This document shows positions 1 to 8,848 of a DNA stretch of 64,000 bases, piece after piece. Below the pieces are notes generated by a model. The model searched no databases. It saw only the letters and a list, made by a program, of their open reading frames with translations, and was not told where the DNA came from. This stretch comes from Bin55 sp963667455 (GTDB lineage Bacteria; Pseudomonadota; Gammaproteobacteria; Pseudomonadales; Azotimanducaceae). The stretch is taken from NCBI GenBank assembly GCA_963667455.2, contig CAXXFR010000002.1, positions 104,483 through 168,482 on the forward strand. Reading direction: 5' to 3'. The number at the start of each line of letters is the position of its first letter. Position 1 is the first letter of the stretch. The position numbers and the translations under genes were made by a program.

Positions 1-139
1 CTCCTTGCCACTCAATGATTTTCGAGCTTTCGCACCAAGGTAGAAACTCGCAGTACTCATTGACGTTTGCAACGAGCCCAAAGACGTCTTCAACCGAATA
101 CGGCAGTAGCAAACTGCGAGTGACGTGTTTTGCAGCCAC
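1..139 (-). CDS. ratA: RatA-like START-domain protein (N-terminal part, cut by window edge)
   Basis: Reading leftward from a GTG at 139, the peptide begins VAAKHVTRSLLLPYSVEDVF and continues with a segment ending in EFLPWCESS. This matches the start of the RatA/Coq10 START-like family, whose N-terminus typically reads RS.LVPYS.E..F.LV.DVE.YP.FLPWC. Family members bind a hydrophobic ligand; RatA was described as a ribosome-association toxin and Coq10 as a quinone chaperone. Only about 46 residues lie in the window. The gene follows the transporter by 26 bases in the same direction, and smpB lies just beyond, a grouping common in Gammaproteobacteria. I see no strong Shine-Dalgarno before the GTG, so the start is a best guess from alignment to the family pattern. 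Confidence 0.8.
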   Translation of the reverse strand, partial: MAAKHVTRSLLLPYSVEDVFGLVANVNEYCEFLPWCESSKIIEWQG

Positions 140-165
140 TTAGCGTTGAGCTCTTGACTGGGACT

Positions 166-1542
166 CTACCAATAGAAGTAATCGATGAACGTCAAGACGA
201 ACAACGCCAGAATCGACACGGGAGCAATCACCTTGATCATCGCATCCCAGAGAATCCGTTGCCACGATAAACGGAGATCCAGTGCGTCGAATACTACATT
301 CCTCTGCATGGCGTAACCGACGAATATCGCAATGAACAACCCGCCCAACGGCAGGAAGAACCATTGAGTCACCTTGTCAAAAATGTCGAATATCGTCCAA
401 CCGAATATCGGCTGGAACTCGGCCCATAGATTGAACGAGAAGACCGAGCCTATCCCCAACACCCAAGTGATCACTCCAACGATCACAGCCACCTTGACTC
501 GATTAGCATTGTGACGTTCCACAAAATAGGCCAAGGCGGGCTCCGTCAGCGAGATCGCTGATGTAAAGGCGGCAAAAGCTACAAAGAGAAAGAACAGGCC
601 CCCGAACATGCTTCCGAGCGGCAGGTTTCCAAAAGCGACCGGAGCGGTCACGAACAACAGGCCGGGACCCGAGCTGGGCTCCAAGCCTTCTGCAAAGACG
701 ATCGAGAAGATTGCCAGTCCAGCCACCAATGCGACAACTGTATCGACAATGACGATGATCCCCACCGCCGATTTCACGGATTCTCCCTGCGGCATGTAGG
801 CACCGTAGGCCATGATCGCGCCCATGCCGATTGATAGGGTGAAAAACGCATGTCCCATCGCGGCCAGAAGGCTTTCCAGCTTCAACTTGCTGAAGTCGAT
901 GCTGAACATGAAACGGAAGCCATCCATAAACCCTCCTTGTGCGACACCGTAGACCAGCATCACAAGGAGCAGTATGAAAATGAGCGGCATGCAGATTCGA
1001 ATTGCCACTTCAAGACCTTTGTTCACGCCTCGAGCAACGACAAAAATCGTCACCGCCATAAACAGCGTGAACCACACAAAAACCTGCCACGGATCGGCTA
1101 GAAAGGTCGAAAACGACTCCCCAACCGTGTCGCTACTAGCACCAGCAAATTCGCCCGAGAACAGACGCCAGACATAGAAACAGATCCATCCCGCGACGAC
1201 CGCATAGAACGAGAGAATGATGACTCCAGCAACCAGTCCAGCCCAACCGAGCAATCCCCAGTGTTTTGAACGACCGCTTTCCCGAGCAAGAGTCACCATG
1301 GAGTTGATCGGACTCTGTCGACCTTTGCGACCGATCAAGATCTCGGCCATCATGACTGGAAATCCAATCAAGCAGATGCAGATCAGGTAAACGAGCAGAA
1401 ACGCACCGCCGCCGTGTTCACCAGTGATGTAGGGAAATTTCCAAATGTTTCCCAGACCAACCGCCGAACCCACGGCAGCCAGCACGAAGAGTGCTCCGCT
1501 CGACCACATGCCGTGGCGAGATACCGATTGACTTTCTGCCAT
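166..1542 (-). CDS. Sodium-dependent transporter, SNF/NSS family
   Basis: A 458-residue multi-pass inner-membrane protein of the neurotransmitter:sodium symporter family (LeuT/MhsT fold), expected to import amino acids or related solutes with Na+. The first helix carries the family signature GSAVGLGNIWKFPYITGEHG near residues 23-42, the Na+/substrate site region, and about 11-12 hydrophobic segments follow. I start it at the ATG at 1542 (MAESQSVSRHG) rather than further upstream because GGGAGGA lies about ten bases before it. It is probably co-transcribed with the ratA-like gene downstream. The substrate cannot be told from the sequence. Confidence 0.93.
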   Translation of the reverse strand: MAESQSVSRHGMWSSGALFVLAAVGSAVGLGNIWKFPYITGEHGGGAFLLVYLICICLIGFPVMMAEILIGRKGRQSPINSMVTLARESGRSKHWGLLGWAGLVAGVIILSFYAVVAGWICFYVWRLFSGEFAGASSDTVGESFSTFLADPWQVFVWFTLFMAVTIFVVARGVNKGLEVAIRICMPLIFILLLVMLVYGVAQGGFMDGFRFMFSIDFSKLKLESLLAAMGHAFFTLSIGMGAIMAYGAYMPQGESVKSAVGIIVIVDTVVALVAGLAIFSIVFAEGLEPSSGPGLLFVTAPVAFGNLPLGSMFGGLFFLFVAFAAFTSAISLTEPALAYFVERHNANRVKVAVIVGVITWVLGIGSVFSFNLWAEFQPIFGWTIFDIFDKVTQWFFLPLGGLFIAIFVGYAMQRNVVFDALDLRLSWQRILWDAMIKVIAPVSILALFVLTFIDYFYW

Positions 1543-1969
1543 CAGAACTAATCCTCCCAGAGAAAAACTCGGCTCGCACTCGTTCGGGTGCAAAGTGTCT
1601 GAGAACCCATGGGTCAATGCGCGAACCGTGCCCCAAGTTTCATTCCGATTCTAACAGTGTTTCGTGTGGCAGACCTTCCCCTTAGACCCGTGCAGAGACG
1701 CAGTTGTATGCGTTACCAGATTCACTGAATCATCCGTCAGGGACACAAGATGTGACGGGCAATTCGTGCGGTTGAGATCACTAGAGCAGTGCAAAGTCGT
1801 AATCGATACCGAGCCGTAGTGAAAAGAAGGTCCATACTCGAGCTCATCGACACGAGAACAAACCACGACGAATGAAAAAAGTAAGTGTGACTGTGAGCAC
1901 AGATGTGCAAACAGTTGTTGAAGGAGTTCTAGCTAACGAGGACCATCAGAACTGTTCGAGCCTGTACGC
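1543..1969. other. Intergenic region, no gene seen
   Basis: This 427-base stretch separates the transporter from the small gene upstream of it. It holds the transporter's Shine-Dalgarno and presumably its promoter. Short open frames here have no recognisable protein character. I see no RNA fold or terminator that I can defend. Confidence 0.5.
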
Positions 1970-2257
1970 TCAGTTCAATGTCGACGATCCGCGCAGTATT
2001 CCGAGCTCCAGCGAAGTGGCAACAAGCACTGGTGCGTCTTCTCCGGATCTTCTTACGAGGAAAGGTCTGTTGCCGAATTTGCGGATGCCCTCACCTACCG
2101 CTTCATCTTCCGAAGCGAACGTACCGGCAACGTCTTCTCCTTGGATTAAGAGAACTCTATTTGGATATTTCAACAGCAAGTTTTCTCGTTCTCTTTCATA
2201 GAACGCACACTCGACTGACAGGAGGTCTTCGTATTTGTTAGTTGATTGTTCGTTCAT
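1970..2257 (-). CDS. Small conserved protein of unknown function
   Basis: A 95-residue soluble protein. Its middle (RVLLIQGEDVAGTFASEDEA, then a segment ending FGNRPFLVRR, then APVLVATSLELGIL) resembles a family of small bacterial proteins with the pattern KYPGK.VLI.G.EVVG.F.T..EAL..G...FG..PFLV, found in many phyla, sometimes beside retropepsin-like protease genes. No such protease is next to it here. There is no signal peptide or membrane helix. The ATG at 2257 is the only sensible start, although no Shine-Dalgarno precedes it. An overlapping open frame on the other strand (1872-2201) looks like a shadow. Function unknown. Confidence 0.68.
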   Translation of the reverse strand: MNEQSTNKYEDLLSVECAFYERERENLLLKYPNRVLLIQGEDVAGTFASEDEAVGEGIRKFGNRPFLVRRSGEDAPVLVATSLELGILRGSSTLN

Positions 2258-2596
2258 GTTTCACTAGTGCAATGCTTCGTCTAAGTGTGCACTGTAGGAG
2301 GATCATTGGAGCTAGTCAATGGTTAGCGCGATGAACACAGTCAGAGCCGTTTAGATCGAATTGCCGAGAATCAGTTTCGGAGCGTATCTTAGGACTTAGG
2401 AGTTCGGCAGGCGAATTGCGTCGCATTCAATCGCCAGCAAATTCGTAAGCTACGACGCTCACAGGATCCTGCGAGTGGCTCGTCATTGTGCTAGAGGACT
2501 CGCCTTAAAATTCAGAGAGTTGTGAATTTCGCAACGAGCTGTTGAACGTCTGGCTATTTCTCTTGTCTTCTACTTGCCGCCGGACGGTTCGAGCCA
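2258..2596. other. Divergent intergenic region upstream of smpB
   Basis: This 339-base AT-richer gap lies between the small minus-strand gene and smpB, so it should contain promoters for both. I could not find a -35/-10 pair with acceptable spacing and make no promoter call. No tmRNA-like or tRNA-like fold was recognised. Confidence 0.45.
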
Positions 2597-3061
2597 ATGT
2601 CCAAGAAAACTGAAAAACGCCCAGCTATCGCTCGCAACAGACGGGTTCGCTTTGACTACACGATTGAGAGCACTTTCGAGGCAGGGCTTGTGCTGGAAGG
2701 ATGGGAGGTCAAGAGCCTGCGCGAAGGCCGTGCCAATATTGGCGAAGCCTACGTCACGATGCGTGAGGGCGAAGCCTTTCTAATTGGGTCTCGCATCGAC
2801 CCGTTGCTGAGCGCTTCCTCACATGTAACCGCAGACCCCAAGCGGGACAGAAAGCTACTTCTTCATGCCCGGGAGCTGTCCCAGATTTACGCAGCTATCC
2901 AAACCCGCGGTCGAACGTGCGTTGCAATCTCGTTGTATTGGAAAGGGCGCAGGGCGAAATGCGAGATTGGCCTGGCGACGGGACGCAGGCAGTTCGACAA
3001 ACGCAGAGCAATCCGCGAGCGCGAACTTGCCAGAGAAAAACAACGAGAGGGTGTCGAATAA
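2597..3061 (+). CDS. smpB: SsrA-binding protein SmpB
   Basis: A 154-residue protein that delivers tmRNA (SsrA) to ribosomes stalled on broken mRNAs, starting trans-translation. The OB-fold core shows the hallmarks IARNRRVRFDYTIESTFEAG near residue 11 and LEGWEVKSLREGRANIGEAY just after it, followed by LLLHARELSQI. The basic C-terminal tail ends with DKRRAIRERELAREKQREG, the helix that enters the empty mRNA channel. Length is normal for the family (about 150-160). Upstream sequence has no strong Shine-Dalgarno. The ssrA gene is not directly downstream; the next gene is convergent. Confidence 0.97.
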   Translation: MSKKTEKRPAIARNRRVRFDYTIESTFEAGLVLEGWEVKSLREGRANIGEAYVTMREGEAFLIGSRIDPLLSASSHVTADPKRDRKLLLHARELSQIYAAIQTRGRTCVAISLYWKGRRAKCEIGLATGRRQFDKRRAIRERELAREKQREGVE

Positions 3062-3067
3062 CGGTCT

Positions 3068-3814
3068 TTAGCCTCTTCCCGTAAACGGCATTCCCGATGC
3101 CAAGACCGTCAGGAACTGAACACTGGCATTGAGTGGAAGGCTGTCCATGTATAGAACAGCTTGCACAACTCCATCGACGTTGAATGTGGGCTCCGGTCTT
3201 CGCGAACCATCGGGCTGGAGAACGCCATCCCCCATACGAGACGTCATTTCCGTCGCTGCGTTACCAATGTCGATTTGACCACAGACGATGTCGAAGTTTC
3301 TTCCATCCAATGCAGTTGACTTGGTCAATCCTGTCATCGCGTGTTTAGTCGCGGTGTACGGAGCCGAAAACGGCCTCGGAACATGAGCTGAAATCGAACC
3401 GTTGTTGATGATTCGACCCCCTCGTGGCGATTGGGACTTCATGATCTTCATCGCCGCTCGAGTGCACAGGAACGATCCAGTCAGGTTGGTCGAGACGACG
3501 CGTTCCCATTGAGCCACTTCGAGTTCTTCCATTGGAATCGCCGGTGCGCCGGTTCCTGCGTTGTTGAATAGCAGATCCACTCGACCGAAGGCATCCAATG
3601 CCGCCTCGAACAGTCTGTCAACTTGCTCCGGCTCACCAACGTCGGTGGGAACGACTACCAGATTCTCGCCCGCTGCCGCTTCAAGCTGCAATTCCTCCAA
3701 CCTTTGAACACGACGACCCGCAGCGACGACGTTGTAGCCGTTCTCAATTAATGCGATGCTGGTGTGCTTGCCAATGCCAGATCCAGCTCCCGTTATGACA
3801 GCAGTCTTGCCCAT
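3068..3814 (-). CDS. SDR family NAD(P)-dependent oxidoreductase
   Basis: A 248-residue classical short-chain dehydrogenase/reductase. The glycine-rich cofactor loop TGAGSGIG is at residues 8-15, NNAG at 84-87, Asn110 in the STNLTGSF segment, Ser140/Ser142, and the catalytic Tyr153/Lys157 in APYTATKHAMTG. It oxidises or reduces an alcohol/carbonyl pair; the substrate is not predictable. It ends seven bases from the stop of smpB on the other strand and starts 12 bases after the hydroxyacid dehydrogenase gene, so the two form a small operon. That pairing suggests catabolism or detoxification of a hydroxy- or keto-acid, which is inference. Confidence 0.93.
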   Translation of the reverse strand: MGKTAVITGAGSGIGKHTSIALIENGYNVVAAGRRVQRLEELQLEAAAGENLVVVPTDVGEPEQVDRLFEAALDAFGRVDLLFNNAGTGAPAIPMEELEVAQWERVVSTNLTGSFLCTRAAMKIMKSQSPRGGRIINNGSISAHVPRPFSAPYTATKHAMTGLTKSTALDGRNFDIVCGQIDIGNAATEMTSRMGDGVLQPDGSRRPEPTFNVDGVVQAVLYMDSLPLNASVQFLTVLASGMPFTGRG

Positions 3815-3826
3815 TGGAGTCTCGCT

Positions 3827-4915
3827 TTACAACTCGAGTGCGATCGAAAAGTCGGGCACGTTGGCCCAACGGCCCGGATCGCCAGTGCGCATTCGTGCGA
3901 TCGTCCGAAGCACTTCAGGATTGGCGAGACCATGAGGCGGTTGACCTTGCAGCACTCGAATCACGTTCTCGGCCTGTCGCAAGGGACAATCTTCCAGAAA
4001 TTTCGGAGAAAAACCGGCGATGTGGGGTGTAAGCAGGACATTCGGTGTGTCCAGCAAGGGATGATCCGCTGGAATCGGCTCGATCTCCGTGACATCCAGC
4101 GCTGCGGCCTCGATCTCGGAATTTCGCAGGGCTTCGGCCAGTGCCATACCGTCCACCAACGAACCACGCGCAGTGTTGACCAGCAAAGCTGTTTTCTTCA
4201 TCTTGCGGAGTGCATCGGCGTTGATCATGTGCTTGTTCGCCTGCGTCGCCGAACAGTGGACTGTGATGAAGTCCGCACAGCTCAGAAGTTCGTCGAAGTC
4301 AACCATCTGCACGCCGTACAGATCAGCGGCGGATTGGTCCACGTAGGGATCATAGGCAACGACTCGTGCCGGTCCGAATCCTCGAATGCGTTGGGCGAAC
4401 GCACGACCGATGTTGCCGAATCCGATGATTCCCATGGTGTGCCCGGCAATGCGTCGAACTGCTCTCTGGTAGGTTCGAATGGGACTGGTGGGACGTCCCC
4501 ACTCTCCGCTCTTGGTAGCGTTTACATTGCCTACCAGCTCTCGCGTCAGTGCCAACAGCAGCGCCATCGCGTGATCAGCAACTTCTACGGTATTGACTCC
4601 AGGTACGTTGCACGCCAGTACACCGAGGTCGGTCGCCGCTTCGAGATCGATCGAATCGACTCCCACACCCATTCGGCTCACTACCTTCAGCTTCGGACAG
4701 GCATTGAGCACTTCTCTGCTGGTCAGAGGCATGATGTTTACCAAAGCACCGTCGGCATCCTTCAGCAGCTCGATCATGTCTTCTGTCGAACGCACCGAAC
4801 CTTCCAAGACTTCCATGCCAGCCGCTTCGAACAAATCGACGCGGTTGTAGGGATTGGGCATCAACGCAACTTTCAGCTTTCTTCTCCCATAAACTCTTGC
4901 ATCTTGACGATTCAC
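3827..4915 (-). CDS. D-2-hydroxyacid dehydrogenase (CtBP/SerA-like)
   Basis: A 362-residue NAD-dependent D-2-hydroxyacid dehydrogenase. It has the two-part substrate domain, the Rossmann loop GIIGFGNIGRAFAQRIRGFG near 162-181, and the catalytic triad as Arg250 (NTARGSLVDG), Glu279 (DVTEIEP) and His298 (LTPHIAGFS). The region VSRMGVGVDSIDLEAA is typical of the CtBP/phosphoglycerate-dehydrogenase branch. The enzyme interconverts 2-keto acids and D-2-hydroxy acids. The start used is a GTG, about ten residues longer at the N-terminus than usual. It is first in an operon with the downstream SDR. Exact substrate unknown; it is not a typical full-length SerA because the ACT regulatory domain is absent. 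Confidence 0.92.
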   Translation of the reverse strand: MNRQDARVYGRRKLKVALMPNPYNRVDLFEAAGMEVLEGSVRSTEDMIELLKDADGALVNIMPLTSREVLNACPKLKVVSRMGVGVDSIDLEAATDLGVLACNVPGVNTVEVADHAMALLLALTRELVGNVNATKSGEWGRPTSPIRTYQRAVRRIAGHTMGIIGFGNIGRAFAQRIRGFGPARVVAYDPYVDQSAADLYGVQMVDFDELLSCADFITVHCSATQANKHMINADALRKMKKTALLVNTARGSLVDGMALAEALRNSEIEAAALDVTEIEPIPADHPLLDTPNVLLTPHIAGFSPKFLEDCPLRQAENVIRVLQGQPPHGLANPEVLRTIARMRTGDPGRWANVPDFSIALEL

Positions 4916-4991
4916 GCTCCGTGCGGAATCGACTGCACAATGGTACTTCCTAGCCTGAGACTAGCGCTTCTATGAACTGGCTCAAGAACGC

Positions 4992-5705
4992 ATGATTGAA
5001 GCCCGAGCTGTAATGTTCGATCTGGGCGACACCCTGTTCAAGCCTTTGCCTGGGTCGATCGTTCAAAGCAATCTGTCCGCTGTAGCGGACTCGGCGGGAC
5101 TGCAGGTGTCAATCGACGAACTGGCCAGTCGATTTCGAGAGACCCGAGCGGAACTGGAACTCGAACTTGCGAGTGCACCGTTCTACTTGCATCACGACTT
5201 TATTGGGCAAGTCATCCGACACACCTTTTCCTCGTTTTCCAGTCCGCTGAATGAAGAGCAGATTCAACGATTCTGCGCAAGTCAGCGAGAGGCCGTTGTC
5301 GATCATCTGCAGCCGCGCGAGGATGCCTTTGAGACTCTGAGCGACCTACGCAACGACGGATTCGCACTTGCCATTGTTTCCAACATCGACAACGACTGGA
5401 TCGAACCATTACGCAAGCGGTGGGATCTGGATCAGTACGTGGAGCTTTGCCTCAGTTCCGAAGAAGCAAGGTCCTGCAAGCCTGATGCTGAGATATTTCT
5501 GCAGGCTTGCAAAGAACTCGACGTGGACTGCCAGGAGGTGGCTTTTGTCGGAGATTCATTGGTCAACGACTGCGAAGGTTCGGCAGCCGTCGGGATGCAC
5601 CCAATTTGGTTCGACAAGAATCGAATCGGAAGCGTGAAGAACAACACCACACCCTCTGTGACCCAACTTCGTCAGGTCAAAAGTCTCGTTTCCTTAGGGA
5701 AGTGA
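4992..5705 (+). CDS. HAD family hydrolase
   Basis: A 237-residue haloacid-dehalogenase-superfamily phosphatase. Motif I is MFDLGDTLFKP with nucleophile Asp10; the usual second Asp position is Gly, the FDLGDTL variant seen in several HAD subgroups. Motif II is IVSNIDNDWIEPLRKRW; motifs III/IV are KPDAEIF and VAFVGDSLVNDCEG. A helical cap lies between residues 20 and 100. It most likely hydrolyses a small phosphorylated metabolite. It is divergent from the hydroxyacid dehydrogenase and convergent with the next gene, so it is probably a single transcription unit. Confidence 0.9.
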   Translation: MIEARAVMFDLGDTLFKPLPGSIVQSNLSAVADSAGLQVSIDELASRFRETRAELELELASAPFYLHHDFIGQVIRHTFSSFSSPLNEEQIQRFCASQREAVVDHLQPREDAFETLSDLRNDGFALAIVSNIDNDWIEPLRKRWDLDQYVELCLSSEEARSCKPDAEIFLQACKELDVDCQEVAFVGDSLVNDCEGSAAVGMHPIWFDKNRIGSVKNNTTPSVTQLRQVKSLVSLGK

Positions 5706-5710
5706 GATTC

Positions 5711-6637
5711 TCAGTTCCTCAATCCGGCAAGATCCAGAATTTCCGACACTGTCGCGACTAACCGTTCGTTTCCGCCGGGTTTCCAACCTAGAGACTTCAA
5801 AGCATCACATCTCATCGTGTTGCGAGGATTAGGCAGATCGGCCAATTCAATCCCTGCTACTGAACCCGAGCTCAAGATCTCGCGAGCAATTTCAACGATT
5901 CGACTCTCGCTCACGACTATGTCGGAACAATTGAAACTACGACCACGAACTGAATCAACTTCTGCCTCTAGCAGCAAATGAACAGCTGTAGCTACATCCT
6001 GACCGTGGACCTCCGTCCGACTCGCAGAACTGACTGAGGATTCTCGTGATCCTCGGAACTGGTTCGACAACAACTTCCACCACTTCGTATCGGAACGGGG
6101 CCAGGTCAGGCCGTAAATCCCTGTTGGCCGCAACGAACACACGGCAATGTCCGAGTAAAGGGTGCCTAACAGTTCACTGGCGTACTTGACCAAGCCGTAA
6201 TGCGTGTTGGGAAGCGGCGTATTGGAATCGTCAACTTTAGCTTCGTATTGCTCAATCCCATCAAACACAGCCCGCGAAGAAAAGAGAATTATCCGTTCCA
6301 AACCTGCATCGCGGGCGGCTTCAATGCAACGCACGGTTCCGCCAAAGTTCTGCTCCCAGAATTGGGTCGGTTTGCGCCCTTCTCCGCCGCGAAAACGACC
6401 AGGTACATGCGAAAACGCCGCGTGCACCAACGCGTCGCAACCCTCGCACAGTCCGGCAAGCACACGTTCGTCTTTCATTTCTCCCTTGTGCCAACGAATA
6501 GATTCCGTCGAAATGTCAAACCCCTCCAACACCTTGGTCGAACGAGTCAGCGCGCAGACTTCATGGTTTGAGGCCAAGAGTTCGGCGATTACAAAGCGTC
6601 CCACGAGACCGGTGGCACCGGTCACGGCAATCTTCAT
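5711..6637 (-). CDS. Extended SDR reductase, SqdC-like by position
   Basis: A 308-residue extended SDR/NAD-dependent epimerase-like protein. It has GATGLVGRF at residues 7-15, an ALVHAAF segment, FSSRAVFDG, and Tyr147/Lys151 in THYGLVKYASE. Its start overlaps the end of the GT8 gene by four bases (ATGA), so it is translationally coupled to it and is third after sqdB and the GT8 gene. In Rhodobacter sphaeroides the sulfolipid operon has the same order sqdB-sqdD-sqdC, and sqdC mutants accumulate sulfoquinovosyl-dihydroxyacetone, implying a reductase role. I infer the same role here from order and fold. I do not assign the symbol because I cannot compare sequences. It could instead modify another nucleotide sugar. 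Confidence 0.85.
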   Translation of the reverse strand: MKIAVTGATGLVGRFVIAELLASNHEVCALTRSTKVLEGFDISTESIRWHKGEMKDERVLAGLCEGCDALVHAAFSHVPGRFRGGEGRKPTQFWEQNFGGTVRCIEAARDAGLERIILFSSRAVFDGIEQYEAKVDDSNTPLPNTHYGLVKYASELLGTLYSDIAVCSLRPTGIYGLTWPRSDTKWWKLLSNQFRGSRESSVSSASRTEVHGQDVATAVHLLLEAEVDSVRGRSFNCSDIVVSESRIVEIAREILSSGSVAGIELADLPNPRNTMRCDALKSLGWKPGGNERLVATVSEILDLAGLRN

Positions 6638-7434
6638 TGGTCAGCGGGGAGCGGCGGCAATTCCGAGGGGATTGGGCCTCCGTCCAATATGGTGTACCAA
6701 AGATCGATCAATGGCTTGAGTTGCTTCTCGCGCTCGTGGCCTTTCTCCCACGGCTTCTCATACTGATAGTGAACGACACGGATCGATTCCCATCTCCACA
6801 AATCGGGAAGATTGAAGTAGATGTACTGCAAAGCATTGAAGACATACGGCAGTCCGTGCCAGTCCGGATAGTAGGTCTCAAGAAATGTCTGGTCCGTTCG
6901 ACGCCAGAACTTGCCCGGAACATCCAGTCGGGCCATCATCGAGTCGAAGGTTTGCCTTGAAGGCTCAGCGACGAATACACCAGAGTTCAGTCGGTGCATG
7001 TCTTCCAGGGTCTCGTAGAGATTCGGAGCAGCAGCGAACTCCGGATAGCCAAACAGCTTTTCGATGTTGCGAACCACAATGATGTCCGCATCCAGAAATA
7101 CAACTCGATCAAACTCCTCGTATTCCCACAACCTCAGCTTGCAGAAGTTGTCCAGCGGATCGTGGAATACAGGTTTGGAGCCCTTGGTATAGGGAGCGGC
7201 GGCATGGAGAGACTTGCGTTCGTGTCGAGCGGCAAACTCTGCCGAAACAGGGATTCTCCCAACCGGACGGATATCGCAACCTTCGTTTTCCAGCTCCGAT
7301 AGGTCGAGATCGGACCGAGTGGCCATGACCACGAGACGTTGATCGGGATTGGATAGCCTGAGAGACCGAGCGAGCGCGAGCGCTCCCAACGCGTAGTCCT
7401 CGTTCGTGACCAGCGTCACGAACGCTCCCTTCAT
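6634..7434 (-). CDS. sqdD: GT8 (glycogenin-like) glycosyltransferase, probable SqdD
   Basis: A 266-residue glycosyltransferase of family 8. The N-terminus (GAFVTLVTNEDYALGALALA) is glycogenin-like, FCKLRLWEYEEFDRVVFLD leads into the metal-binding Asp115-Ala-Asp117, and LNSGVFVAEPS follows. SqdD of Rhodobacter is a glycogenin-like transferase proposed to move sulfoquinovose from UDP-sulfoquinovose to a glycerol-type acceptor. This gene lies three bases downstream of a clear sqdB and overlaps the reductase after it, so a role in sulfolipid assembly is the best reading. The family assignment is firm; the SqdD name rests on context. Confidence 0.85.
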   Translation of the reverse strand: MKGAFVTLVTNEDYALGALALARSLRLSNPDQRLVVMATRSDLDLSELENEGCDIRPVGRIPVSAEFAARHERKSLHAAAPYTKGSKPVFHDPLDNFCKLRLWEYEEFDRVVFLDADIIVVRNIEKLFGYPEFAAAPNLYETLEDMHRLNSGVFVAEPSRQTFDSMMARLDVPGKFWRRTDQTFLETYYPDWHGLPYVFNALQYIYFNLPDLWRWESIRVVHYQYEKPWEKGHEREKQLKPLIDLWYTILDGGPIPSELPPLPADQ

Positions 7435-7437
7435 GGA

Positions 7438-8661
7438 TTAGGCCTCGCGAGTGGCTTTTCCGCCGATATCGATGATGGATGAGATCTGACTTTGCAGTTC
7501 AGACGTCCACGCCGATTGTGCGGGAATCTTCGATGGATCGATGCGATGTGCGAACTTCCTAGCGACATCGACAAGCTCTTCCAACATGCCCACTTTCAGC
7601 GTGGTGGGCTCCAGTCCCAAACTCAGGAACTGGTCATTGGCCACGCGCAAGTCGTTCTCGGCAGCTTCCTTGCGAGGATTGGGCAGATACACGATTTCCG
7701 CGCCGCTCATTTCCGAAACCATTTGAGCCAGTTCTCGAACTCGGAAAGTCTCGGTCATTTGATTGAATATCTTGGGTCGGTCGCCTTCGGTTGGCGGGTT
7801 CTTGATGGCGATCTCGATGCAACGAACCGAGTCTTGAATATGAATGAACGCTCGAGTTTGACCACCAGTGCCATGAACGGTCAGCGGATGCCCGATCGCG
7901 GCCTCGATCAGGAACCGATTCAACACTGTGCCATAGTCTCCGTCATAGTCAAAGCGATTGACCAACTGCTCGTGGCGTCGCGTTTGCTCCGTGTGTGTTC
8001 CCCACACCACACCTTGATGCAGGTCCGTGATCCGCAAACCGTCGTTTTTGGCGTAAAAGGCGAACATGAGCTGATCAAGACACTTGGTCATGTGGTAGAC
8101 GCTGCCGGGATTGGCCGGATACAAGATCTCCTTGTCCACTAGCTCCCCGCTGTCAACCTCAATACCGACGTTCAGATATCCCTCCGGAATTGTCGCTCCG
8201 ATGTCGCTGTAACCGTAGACGCCCATGGTGCCCATATGCACAAGGTGAGCGTCCATCTTTAGTTCGACTAGAGCATTCATTAAGTTGTGAGTGGCATTTA
8301 CGTTGTTGCTCACCGTGTAGGACTTCAAACGGTCGCTCTTCATCGAATACGGAGCGGCACGTTGCTGGGCAAGGTGAATCAAGACATCGGGCCGATAGAC
8401 CTCAAGCCATCGTTTGACGCGAAAGTACTCGGTAGCGATATCGAGCAGCTCGAATCGCATGGTGCGACCGGTGACCTGCTTCCAGATTCGAAGGCGCTCC
8501 TGAATCGAATCCATGGGTGTGAGGGACTGAACACCGAGTTCCGTGTCGATGCGACGACGTGAGAGGTTGTCAACAATGGCGATCTCATGACCGAGGCTGG
8601 ACAAGTGCAAGCACGTCGGCCAACCAATGAACCCGTCGCCGCCGAAAACTGCGATCCGCAT
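7438..8661 (-). CDS. sqdB: UDP-sulfoquinovose synthase
   Basis: A 407-residue extended SDR that makes UDP-sulfoquinovose from UDP-glucose and sulfite, the head-group donor for sulfoquinovosyl diacylglycerol. The NAD loop is GGDGFIGWPTCLHLSSLGH at residues 7-25. Thr145, Tyr189 and Lys193 (HMGTMGVYGY; SVYHMTK) correspond to the SQD1 catalytic residues. The SQD1/SqdB signatures QGVVWGTHTEQT, NRFDYDGDYGTVLNRF and TVHGTGGQTRAFIHIQD are near-complete. Length fits the family (about 390-410). It heads the sqdB-sqdD-like-sqdC-like operon. Sulfolipid lets cells replace phospholipid when phosphate is short. Confidence 0.95.
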   Translation of the reverse strand: MRIAVFGGDGFIGWPTCLHLSSLGHEIAIVDNLSRRRIDTELGVQSLTPMDSIQERLRIWKQVTGRTMRFELLDIATEYFRVKRWLEVYRPDVLIHLAQQRAAPYSMKSDRLKSYTVSNNVNATHNLMNALVELKMDAHLVHMGTMGVYGYSDIGATIPEGYLNVGIEVDSGELVDKEILYPANPGSVYHMTKCLDQLMFAFYAKNDGLRITDLHQGVVWGTHTEQTRRHEQLVNRFDYDGDYGTVLNRFLIEAAIGHPLTVHGTGGQTRAFIHIQDSVRCIEIAIKNPPTEGDRPKIFNQMTETFRVRELAQMVSEMSGAEIVYLPNPRKEAAENDLRVANDQFLSLGLEPTTLKVGMLEELVDVARKFAHRIDPSKIPAQSAWTSELQSQISSIIDIGGKATREA

Positions 8662-8848
8662 ACGCTACTTCTCTCTAAACTCCATAGGGGAAACTTGACG
8701 ACACCTAAACCAGGACACCGACCAATGGCGGATTGGGACGAGGCTGAGGCAAAATCAAGGCCATTCGTCTCGCCCAACCCTCAAGATTGTAATGCTTGAA
8801 AGCTAGGCTAGCTTGACTTCGTCAGTCAGCTGCGAGCCGAAGTTGAAT

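Noticed and set aside
1872..2201. A 109-codon plus-strand frame
   Set aside because: It overlaps the small minus-strand gene with conserved pattern; its own sequence is Ser/Thr-rich without family features.
3764..4975. A 403-codon open frame on the plus strand
   Set aside because: It lies entirely opposite the SDR and D-2-hydroxyacid dehydrogenase genes, has no protein family character, and is a shadow of their codon pattern.
7492..8142. A 216-codon open frame opposite sqdB
   Set aside because: sqdB is unmistakable on the minus strand, and this frame has no recognisable motifs.
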